DNA of 64,000 nucleotides from Zygotorulaspora mrakii (lineage: Eukaryota > Ascomycota > Saccharomycetes > Saccharomycetales > Saccharomycetaceae): positions 992,001-1,056,000 of the forward strand of contig NC_050724.1 of NCBI RefSeq assembly GCF_013402915.1, given 5' to 3'. Below, piece after piece: positions 19,874-27,525 of the stretch. A program made the translations under genes and the position numbers. Each line of letters begins with the position of its first letter. The first letter of the stretch is position 1. The notes under the pieces are model-generated. The model ran no database searches and was not told where the DNA came from. It saw only the letters and a program-made list of their open reading frames with translations.

Positions 19874-20601
19874 TTATTGTGCAGAGTCTGTATTACGTAT
19901 ATATTCCGCAATTCTTTTTACTAGCTCATTTGGTAATTGATGGATACCTAACAGAAAATCATCGTGTTTTGGTCGTTTGTTTACCTCTGCTTGAACCGCA
20001 GGATGTGAAACTATCATCTGGACAACTTCGGTCACGACGTCCTGATCAGCAGAAGCTATTTGTTTGAACCAAGAAGTTGCCGAGGACATATTGTTCTTTT
20101 TCTCATCTTTGGAGACATCGGGTAGCTTGAAGTGTTTTGATAACAGCGTTTTCAGAAGCGGTATGTGATAAGGGACCTTGATATCGTAGTCGACTCCATA
20201 TGCGGGCTCGTCAAATGTTAGAGAGTGACGAATGGTGAATTTACCACCATTCTCAACGAAATCGCAAACAATCTTCATTTCGAACTCACCCCATCCGTCT
20301 TCTTCAACAGCGAAGGGTGGACTATTGAACGATCTTACAGGCTCTTCAAAAGTTTCATGTAAAAAAAAGGTACAATTTGAAATTATATTTATCTCAACCT
20401 CTCCTTCTTTTTCGTCCAGCATACATAACCCAACTTTCCAATGTCTTCGTGGCAGACCGTTCACAGCAACTGTGCTCGGTATTATCAATTGCTGAGTCTT
20501 CACCCGGATTGTAACATCAATAGTAGGCTAAGAGAAATGGTTAGTCAGAAAAATTTGAACACTACTAAGCAAGCTTGCAGTTTACAACATACTATTTCCA
20601 T
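19874..20601 (-). CDS. SAS5: YEATS protein Sas5 (SAS-I acetyltransferase), spliced
   Basis: Exon 2 is 20527..19874 and exon 1 is 20601..20593 (ATG GAA ATA), giving 220 residues. Without splicing there is no usable ATG: the homologous N-terminus (PTIDVTIRVKTQQ) runs straight back to a stop at a TAG acceptor. Splicing restores MEI-PTIDVTIRVKTQQLIIP, which aligns with the S. cerevisiae Sas5 start. The YEATS domain covers about 10-130 (HWKVGLCMLD, FFLHETFEEPVRSF, EEDGWGEFEMKI). Known role: subunit of SAS-I (Sas2-Sas4-Sas5), which acetylates H4K16 against Sir spreading. It lies 181 bp from TAF14, another YEATS gene, on the same strand. Confidence 0.88.
20528..20592 (-). other. Predicted 65-nt intron of SAS5
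   Basis: On the minus strand the donor is GTATGT (20592-20587), the branch site is GACTAAC (20546-20540) and the acceptor is TTAG (ending 20528). It falls after codon 3 in phase 0. Branch point to acceptor is about 12 nt. The branch site differs from TACTAAC at the first base. S. cerevisiae SAS5, as I know it, has no intron. Confidence 0.8.
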
Positions 20602-20782
20602 CGAGTGGCTTATATTTCTCTGTTTCTTTCTGGCCTAGCAATAAAAACAAAAACAGATCAAATCAACCAACAGTTTCTAATGATTAGAACGGCAAGAAAA
20701 AAAAACAAGTAAAAAAACTTGCTACATAGTAGTAAATTACAATATTAGAAATCTATATGTGATCAGAGCGTAGCACTTTTTC

Positions 20783-21601
20783 TCATTCTGTGTTCTTTTT
20801 GACATATTCCCATAAACTTTTCAGTAAACCATCAGGCAAACTATATAGATCAATTATAAATTCACCTTCTTCAACGTTGTTTGTAACATTCATTTCAGGA
20901 GTTTTGTTATCTGTGACCATTTGCACAACCCCAACAAGATCATCTTCATTCAACTTAGTCAACCCAAATGCTAGCTTTTCAATGTCAACGTTGCCTTTAA
21001 TGGTGGAGGCACTGGCCGTCTTTGCTTTCTTTACTTTCGGTTCGCCATTTGTAGCAGATGCTTTGCGTTTTGCACCAGCATCGTCTACTGATCCACTCTT
21101 GAGTAGCTCTGTTGCCAACAGAGGCTTGTTGGTGGGTATCTGAATTACATGGTCAATTTCGTATTCCTTCTGCAGAAAGTTCAGATCATGAGTTATCTTT
21201 CTTTCGCCGGCCTTCTCCAACAAGAAAACACTAATATCCAATGGAAATCCACCCCAGCCTTGTTCTTCTATTGCAAACGGTGTCTCCGTGAAGGTTCTAT
21301 TGGGATTCGCGAATGTGGGATGTAGATGATATACCACTTTGTCGAAGATAGTGGCTGGTATTTCCTTTCCCTCCTCGTCTAACAAATATATTTCGATCCG
21401 CCATTGGCGCATAGGGAAATTTTCCACCGGGGGAAGATCAGGCAACACATGCTGGCTCGTCTTAATACGAACTGTTCTCTTAACACTCTAAACAAATAAT
21501 TGAATAGCTCATTTCGCCGATATTTAGTTAGTAAAAATTCCCTTGTTACACTATACCACACGCTTAAATTTCTCAGCCTATCAAAAACATACAGTAACCA
21601 T
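20783..21601 (-). CDS. TAF14: YEATS protein Taf14 (TFIID/TFIIF/SWI-SNF), spliced
   Basis: Exon 2 is 21487..20783 and exon 1 is 21601..21593 (ATG GTT ACT), giving 237 residues against 244 in S. cerevisiae. The joined start MVT-SVKRTVRIKTSQHVLPDLPPVENFP matches Taf14. The YEATS domain (about 8-125) keeps IYHLHPTF-type and GWGGFPLDISVFLLEKAGE motifs, and its aromatic cage reads acylated H3K9. A Lys-rich linker precedes the ET-like C-terminal domain (about 170-237). Known role: shared subunit of TFIID, TFIIF, INO80, SWI/SNF and NuA3. The intron position is the same as in S. cerevisiae TAF14. Confidence 0.95.
21488..21592 (-). other. 105-nt intron of TAF14
   Basis: On the minus strand the donor is GTATGT (21592-21587), the perfect branch site is TACTAAC (21533-21527) and the acceptor is TTTAG (ending 21488). 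It lies after codon 3 in phase 0. An intron at the 5' end of TAF14 is known in S. cerevisiae. Confidence 0.93.
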
Positions 21602-21919
21602 ACTCGCTCAGTCTTTGCGACGAAATGATCTTACCTCTCGAATACTCTGCTAGCCAAGTGCAGCCTTCTTTTTTCGCTTGTCATTATCATTGAAATCCTC
21701 CAACCTTGACGCTCTGTTCGAAACTGGGAATTACAAGGCCGTCGTCAGTCGCGACAATAAAGAAGGTGTCAGTAATTCATAGGAATATATCAATATTGGT
21801 GAAACAATTGGAATATAAACGGCATAAACGTACAAAAGTCTTATACAAAAATGTAAACAAAAGCTTGTTGTGATCTTATTTAAAAAAAAAAATGAGCCCT
21901 TAAACTGGAGGGTCTGTAC
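21602..21919. other. Intergenic: TAF14 promoter and SPO19-like 3' flank
   Basis: This 318-bp spacer lies between two minus-strand genes. I see no motif or gene that I can support. Confidence 0.4.
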
Positions 21920-22870
21920 TCAATATGAGAGGGCAAAAAGAATAGCGGAGAGTAACAATGCCATGATGAAAGTGGTCGGCATAACGAAGGTCGAACCATT
22001 ATTTAGAGCGTTGGCTGTAGCATTTACAAAATTCCCATGAACTTTCCATGAGCCTGAGGTGAAGGTGCCTGAGCTTCTTGAAGGCTTCATAACGAAAGAA
22101 CCGGAACTTGTTTGGTACGATGTTGATGTGACGTTCTTGAACCATGACGAAGAGCTGTTATAACCATGGGAAGTGCGTAACTCTGAGCTATATGAACTTA
22201 TTTTTGAAGATTTGGGATGCTCTGTCATGGATTGAATGGGTGCGATAGTGGGATGCATGTATGTAGACGTTGAATGCGAAGAGGAGGAAACAACCTTTGT
22301 CCGAGAGGATGCCGAGTGACTTGATTGTGGGTGGATCGATTTTGAGAGGGATACCTGTGACTGCATTTGGGATGGCTGTGCATTAGTAGCTGGCGGGTTC
22401 GTGACATTAACTACTGCCGCTGTGGATATGCCCGTTCCCCAAAATAACTCTTCACCAGCATTTTTTTTCTCTAAGTCCTCTTGATCAATGATCTCCTGCA
22501 AAAGTGTCTCGATCTCTGAGAATTTCTCGTTTTTCTTTACATTTTCTAGTGCAATGTTTCTTTCATTTGTAAGTTGATCCAGCAGCTCTTCAGTTGCAGA
22601 CTTCATGTTCTCGTATTCTTTCAAATTGATGAACTCTGGAACCTCAGGAAAATCCGCAAAGATGATGTTAGAAGTGCGATACAACTGTTTCAAAATTTCT
22701 GGAGACATATTTTTTTTGTCTACATGAACAACTAATGGTCTAACAGCTGCAGAGTCTGTGGAGTCTCCACCTAACTCCTCAGTAGTTAAAGTGAAAGATA
22801 ATTTGGAAGCGCTTGATTGACGAATGACGTCGAGTAAAAATAAAGTTGCTGCAATACTGTGAAGGAACAT
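21920..22870 (-). CDS. SPO19: GPI-anchored, Ser/Thr-rich Spo19-type sporulation protein
   Basis: The 316-residue protein has a hydrophobic N-terminal signal (about 1-20, MFLHSIAATLFLLDV). A folded part (about 25-140, PEILKQLYRTSNIIFADFPEVPEFINL) is followed by a long Ser/Thr/His-rich, probably O-glycosylated stalk. The C-terminus is hydrophobic (FIMALLLSAILFALSY) after a small-residue GPI site near NNGS. S. cerevisiae has two related genes at the matching places, SPO19 and YOR214C; one copy here fits a non-duplicated genome. Spo19 is a prospore-membrane GPI protein expressed in mid-sporulation. The stalk is longer than in Spo19 (223 residues). Two Ndt80-type sites lie upstream. Confidence 0.75.
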   Translation of the reverse strand: MFLHSIAATLFLLDVIRQSSASKLSFTLTTEELGGDSTDSAAVRPLVVHVDKKNMSPEILKQLYRTSNIIFADFPEVPEFINLKEYENMKSATEELLDQLTNERNIALENVKKNEKFSEIETLLQEIIDQEDLEKKNAGEELFWGTGISTAAVVNVTNPPATNAQPSQMQSQVSLSKSIHPQSSHSASSRTKVVSSSSHSTSTYMHPTIAPIQSMTEHPKSSKISSYSSELRTSHGYNSSSSWFKNVTSTSYQTSSGSFVMKPSRSSGTFTSGSWKVHGNFVNATANALNNGSTFVMPTTFIMALLLSAILFALSY

Positions 22871-23177
22871 TTTTTAATTTATTTATTTTGACTCTGTCAA
22901 TTAAAAGTAAAGAATAGAATCTAGAGTCTGTTTGTGACATACCTCTATCGCTCCGATATTTATATACATGAATTTTCTGTCATCGTTCTGACGCTAAAAT
23001 AATACCTAGCTTGACACAAAAAAAAATAGCATGAGCGTGTAAGTAAAAAGCGTAGAAGCATGTCAACGCATTGTTTTACTTGTATGCCAACTGGAGTTTA
23101 CTTGTATTTGTTACTCTTTATCTCAATTTTTATACAGTTGTTGAAGAGATGGTCTATTTACAAGCTATGCTCAGAAA
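22871..23177. other. Intergenic: promoter of the SPO19-like gene
   Basis: This 307-bp spacer between two minus-strand genes holds two middle-sporulation-element matches (22930-22938 and 23013-23021), a TATA-like TATTTATATA near 22960, and the 3' end of AIM41. Confidence 0.5.
22930..23021. promoter_or_regulatory. Two Ndt80-type middle sporulation elements
   Basis: GACACAAAA at 23013-23021 (plus strand) matches the MSE consensus gNCRCAAAW fully. GTCACAAAC on the minus strand at 22938-22930 matches all but the last base. They lie 60-151 bp upstream of the SPO19-like ATG. Sites are seen directly; Ndt80 control is inferred from the gene family. Confidence 0.6.
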
Positions 23178-23729
23178 TCAATTCCAGAAAAATTTTTTAT
23201 AGTGAGCTGCAATACTACTTTTGATGGCATTTGGTGAGGCTTTCCAAGCTGCCGGCATTGTGTTCCAGTCAATCTTATTAAAGACCTGCTTCATTTGAAG
23301 CTCTGGTTGTGAAGCTTTCAACTTTTCCAAATACTCCACAGCCTTTATGTCAATTTCCTCGCTCGTGGAAACGGGCAAACTGTCCATGTATCCCTGAATA
23401 AGTTGCATTTCTTGCTTTTCCTTGTCCACAAGCTCGCCTCTCTCATTTTTCAAGAATTCCTTGATAGAATCTTGTCTTTGCTTTACCAACTTCGAAAAAA
23501 CTTCAAATAGCATGAACTCATCGAAATTTTTATCCCTATTATCTATTTCTTTGTTCTTAATAGCAGATAACAATCCTCTAATTGTGTTTTTTTTCAAATC
23601 GTTCTTTGATATCATTGCCTCTTTCAAATCCTTCTTTAATGTCAACAGTGCATTATTATAGGAGGATGTACTAGCACATCTTATTTGCCTGTTCAAACGT
23701 TGTAAGAGAGGGGAACGTAACTTTAACAT
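23178..23729 (-). CDS. AIM41: Mitochondrial GatB/YqeY-domain protein Aim41
   Basis: The start at the ATG 23727-23729 (MLKLRSPLLQRLNRQIRCAST) gives 183 residues; Aim41 has about 185. The basic, Ser/Arg-rich N-terminus looks like a mitochondrial presequence of about 20 residues. The remainder is a YqeY-like helical domain (LKKDLKEAMISKND, NTIRGLLSAIKNKEID, KQRQDSIKEFLKNERGELVDKE). The precise function is unknown; relatives resemble the tRNA-binding tail of the GatB amidotransferase. It lies on the same strand as RUD3 and the SPO19-like gene. Confidence 0.9.
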   Translation of the reverse strand: MLKLRSPLLQRLNRQIRCASTSSYNNALLTLKKDLKEAMISKNDLKKNTIRGLLSAIKNKEIDNRDKNFDEFMLFEVFSKLVKQRQDSIKEFLKNERGELVDKEKQEMQLIQGYMDSLPVSTSEEIDIKAVEYLEKLKASQPELQMKQVFNKIDWNTMPAAWKASPNAIKSSIAAHYKKFFWN

Positions 23730-24038
23730 ATCGGGAAACTTCAAAATAAGGACGCCAAACTGATGATAGTACGCAATACGTGTTTATCACTTTATCACGT
23801 CATTGAAAGCGAGTTTAGACAAGTATTGTCAAGATATAATTTGGGTTTGAGTAAGATATTTCACCAACTACACGTGATACAATACTAATTCGACAAGCTC
23901 CTGCAACCTGGGGACCAGCTAGCATTCGCTCACTTATATTTATACAGTTAATGAACTATATCAAAATGGTTCACATTCTCACATAGTTTTATCTTCTTTC
24001 TTAGAACTTGGATAAATGCAATAATGTATGATGCTGTT
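23730..24038. other. Intergenic: AIM41 promoter and RUD3 3' flank
   Basis: The 309-bp spacer holds a CACGTG E-box within ACACGTGAT (about 23872-23880), a Cbf1-type site about 145 bp upstream of AIM41. I see nothing else. Confidence 0.45.
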
Positions 24039-25823
24039 CTATTTGGCTTCACTCTCTTTCTCAAGGAAATCGGTCCACATAGAAACAAAATTCTCAGTGC
24101 TGGAGCCAGAAGACTTGTGATTGTTGTCGCTGCTATAGATGAGTCCAGCTTGTCTTTTTTTGTCATCGTCCCAGTTCAAGAAACTAGAAATGAGTTCAAG
24201 AACTTCAAATTTTCTGGGATCTGCTCTGGGAATTGCAACAAAAGATATTAGGAGGTTGGAAATCAGCTCCTTATCAACAGATTCGGAGTCACTGGATTGT
24301 TTGAGCATGGAAAGAGCTTTCGTTAAATGTTCGTTGAGAATAATCGCCTCATGTCGTAACTTCCCTATTTGTAAAACGCGATCTTTGCATTCTTTCTCGA
24401 GTTTTGCTTTGAGTGATACATCCTCTTTCATTGATTCGATTTTCTGCGTTAGAGTTTCAATGATTTTTGAGGATTCTTTAAAGGATTCTACACTACTATC
24501 CAGCTGGGCCCTTAGGGATTTTATCTCCAGTGTACGTTCTTTCGTCTCCTCTTGGTATTGTGTCAAAGATTGCTCTAATTCTGACTCAAGCTCCTTCAAA
24601 GTGTTCTGCATTTTGTATTTTTCCTTTAAAATATTCTCCAAATTTAACTCCAGGTCATCTTTTGCTTCTTTGAGAAGCGTTATATCTTGTTTACTGTTCT
24701 CAAGTACAATCATCAATTCCTCGATTTGTGACTTCAATTGTGCATTTTCTTCGCGACTAGAATTCAACTCATTTGATATCTCGTTAGAGGAGCTTTCTAA
24801 TTTAGAATACAATGATTCTATCTCTTCTCTATGTTCGTTACATTGGTCTTGTAAAGCGCTATGTTCTTTATCCAGGTCAGAAAATTCTTTGCTTAATGTT
24901 ACCACAGCCTTCTGTATCTCATTTTTCTCCTTATTTAAAGTGTCTAGTTTGCTCTTTAATCGAACATTTTGAGATTCGGATTCCTCCAACTGCTCCTTCA
25001 CCATATTCAATTCATCTTGTGATTCTTTCATTTTACTGAAAACAGTCTTCATTGAGGAAATTCTGTTTAGCAAGTTGTTATACTGAGTCTCTAGTTCATC
25101 TCGTTCGCTCTTGATTTCTTCTAGCTCCTTGCTTAAATCGTCTTTGTTGTGCTCGTCATGACTAGAAGTCAATTTTTCCATTTCTTTTCTGGCCTTCTTC
25201 TCCTTCTCCAGTTCATGCCTCAATGTTTCGATATCTTCTTTGTTCTTCTTCTCCTTCTCCAATTCAAGCCTCAATGTCTCGATTTTCTGATTTGCCTTTT
25301 TCTCTTCTTCCAATTCAAGCTTCAATTTCGCGATATCTTCTTTATTCTTCTTCTCTTTCTCCAATTCAAGCCTCAATGTCTCGATTTTCTGATTTGCCTT
25401 TTTCTCTTCTTCCAATTCAAGCTTCAATTTCGCGATATCTTCTTTGTTCTTCTTCTCTTTCTCCAATTCAAGCCTCAATGTCTCGATTTTCTGATTTGCC
25501 TTTTTCTCTTCATCCAGTTCCAACCTCAACTTCACAATTTCCTGCTGAGTTTTATGCATTTCTGAGTTGTTCAGATCATTCGAGGGTCCGTCCTCTGTCC
25601 TGTTGCCATTTTCTATTTGAGAATTCCCCTCTAGACCACTTTCTAACTTTTCTACTTGATCTATATCTTGTACAACAGGTACGTTGTCCCGTGAAATGCC
25701 CTCTAAGTGGCTAGTGGCACTCACGTCTACCTGTTCTTTTGATTCTTCCTTAGCCGTCGAATGGCCTGCGGTTGCAGCAATCTGTTTGGTCTTCTTTCCA
25801 TTTTTCTTCTTGTTTTTACCCAT
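24039..25823 (-). CDS. RUD3: Golgi coiled-coil tether Rud3 (golgin, GRAB domain)
   Basis: The protein has 594 residues, longer than S. cerevisiae Rud3 (484). It opens with the conserved MGKNKKK...GKK basic tail, then an acidic linker, then coiled coil from about residue 90 to 510. The C-terminal GRAB/GRIP-related domain (about 515-580, ELISNLLISFVAIPRADPRKFEVLELISSFLNWDD...KRQAGL) binds GTP-Arf1 at the cis-Golgi. Three 34-residue tandem repeats at residues 96-197 account for about 100 of the extra residues. Known role: tethering at the cis-Golgi with Erv14 help. Confidence 0.92.
   Translation of the reverse strand: MGKNKKKNGKKTKQIAATAGHSTAKEESKEQVDVSATSHLEGISRDNVPVVQDIDQVEKLESGLEGNSQIENGNRTEDGPSNDLNNSEMHKTQQEIVKLRLELDEEKKANQKIETLRLELEKEKKNKEDIAKLKLELEEEKKANQKIETLRLELEKEKKNKEDIAKLKLELEEEKKANQKIETLRLELEKEKKNKEDIETLRHELEKEKKARKEMEKLTSSHDEHNKDDLSKELEEIKSERDELETQYNNLLNRISSMKTVFSKMKESQDELNMVKEQLEESESQNVRLKSKLDTLNKEKNEIQKAVVTLSKEFSDLDKEHSALQDQCNEHREEIESLYSKLESSSNEISNELNSSREENAQLKSQIEELMIVLENSKQDITLLKEAKDDLELNLENILKEKYKMQNTLKELESELEQSLTQYQEETKERTLEIKSLRAQLDSSVESFKESSKIIETLTQKIESMKEDVSLKAKLEKECKDRVLQIGKLRHEAIILNEHLTKALSMLKQSSDSESVDKELISNLLISFVAIPRADPRKFEVLELISSFLNWDDDKKRQAGLIYSSDNNHKSSGSSTENFVSMWTDFLEKESEAK
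25233..25538 (-). repeat. Three 102-bp in-frame tandem repeats within RUD3
   Basis: Each unit encodes 34 residues, itself two 17-residue coiled-coil half-units (the second begins IETLRLELEKEKKNKED). Copies cover residues 96-129, 130-163 and 164-197. Copies 2 and 3 are nearly identical at the DNA level, and copy 1 differs at a few codons. A decayed half-unit follows (residues 198-214). Confidence 0.93.
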
Positions 25824-27525
25824 TAGTAAACATCCAATTCTTTTTCTATCAAAACTCCTGCGCTCCTGACTTCCTTCTGTTTTCTAATTGCTCTGTGGAT
25901 CGTATTCTTAAGAAGAGTATTACCTTTCGAAAGAATCCTCCGCCGCGTCTCTAAATTTCAAACTGTAAGATGGAATGTGATAAACTTAAAATTCTGTAGA
26001 AGTAAACAAGGTGACCACTGCTGGGAAAAAGTTATGGAGAAAGTTACATTATGGGCAGTTCATCTCTATACTCAACTCAACAAAACATCATTCAGTGGTA
26101 AATTGAAAAGCCAAAACTAAAATCTCTGTTGAATTGAAGTTGGCTCCCAATAATTCATCAAATGCTTGAGCAAATGAATGCACAACACAGACGAAACTAC
26201 TGGTAGATCCATGGAAACTTAGGAATTGGGACCCATTATTTGTGTTTCAGCTTGAATTTATTTTGATCATAGGTACTTACCGAGGAGCTCAGGATGAAAC
26301 ATTGAAATGTTGAGAGATCAACTCATCTCCTTGAGCTTTCATCAATATAAGAATAGTCCATTCGGGCGTATAATCATCTCCATAAACGTTTGCCTCAAAG
26401 CTAGATGCGCTGGATCAACATAGGTGAGGCAACTTCAGAAGTAGATATTAAACTGAGCCATTACATTTGTCCAAATTCATAAAATTCTGCTAGGAATGAA
26501 ATAGGGCACTGATTACCGAAGCGTATATCGCCTTCCTAAGGTCAAAAATAAGGGTCTACAATGAACATTTCATGCCATAAGTTGCAAAACTTACTTTGAA
26601 CGTCTAAGTGTTCATCATCCCAGTGAGTGCTCAAAGTTTAGCCTGAATTACATCTCATTTTTGCAAAAAGAAATCTAAGTCCTGATTTTCAATTATTTAG
26701 CTGTTGCAGTGTGAGAGTGTTTGTGTGCCGCATTCAATTCACCTCTTCCCGGTGTCACCATTGTTACAATATGTCTTGTGGATTTGGTTTGGGCTTCTCT
26801 TCACTTAATCACAGCAGCACAGATTTTCCAAAACGAATAATTATGCCAATGAGTTATGTGGCATCTTCATGCCGTAAACCCATGCTTCGTTTGGTGAGCT
26901 CGGTGCTTCAGAGGTATAGGAATAAGATGTAATTTGTAGTTATTGAATAAATAGCGAAAATGTTACTAAAAGTGAAGAGACAGAGTAGTATCATTTGTCC
27001 CACAAGTCACCATATTTTACTCAGTGGCTTTACTGATGATCAAGAAATGAATAATGGAATTTAGGAGAAACACACTAGGTTACATCGCTAAGGGCATTCA
27101 CACTTGAGATCTGACACAGCTGAATCAATCGGACGTGCATAAGAAAATACAGCACAGTTTTGTGGTATCAAATAGACTGCAAAAGAGCTCACTATGTATC
27201 GTTCTGCAGAATCGATCTTTTTATAATTCCACTTGCTCAAACTACCTTAATTCAACATAGAGAAAACATGCTTCAATACTATTATCTCAAGTTAAGCTGC
27301 AGAAATTACTGAAATGCATCGCAAGCATGCAGTTGGTTGCTTTCATATAAGCTCTATTGTTACTATGAGTTGGTCTGCGTGCAGGGCGCGTGTAAAAGTG
27401 AAAATAGTCGAAATGAAGGCATCCACGAAAGATTGATCTTTAAAGGATGAAAAGTCGAATTCGAAGGTTTGCAGAGAGTAGGAAGTCTAGCCTGCATTCG
27501 AAGCGACAGACGTAGAAGCTTTATT
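25824..27525. other. Long divergent spacer between RUD3 and RFC1
   Basis: The spacer is 1702 bp with no convincing gene on either strand. The best internal reading frames are short (about 53 codons from the ATG at 26771) and unlike known proteins. Near RFC1 there are G1/S-type motifs: CGCGT at 27387-27391 and CACGAAA (SCB) at 27424-27430, about 100-140 bp upstream of its ATG. I see no tRNA or LTR termini that I can defend. Confidence 0.5.

Noticed and set aside
23872..23880. CACGTGAT upstream of AIM41 as a centromere element
   Set aside because: A single E-box without other centromere parts; probably a Cbf1 promoter site.
26310..26420. TGTTGA...TCAACA as possible LTR ends
   Set aside because: The interval is only about 110 bp, and no target-site duplication, polypurine tract or primer-binding site is visible.
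26711..26932. Short frame in the RUD3-RFC1 spacer
   Set aside because: The longest frame lacks an early ATG and its sequence is Ser/Cys-rich without recognisable motifs; expected by chance in 1.7 kb.
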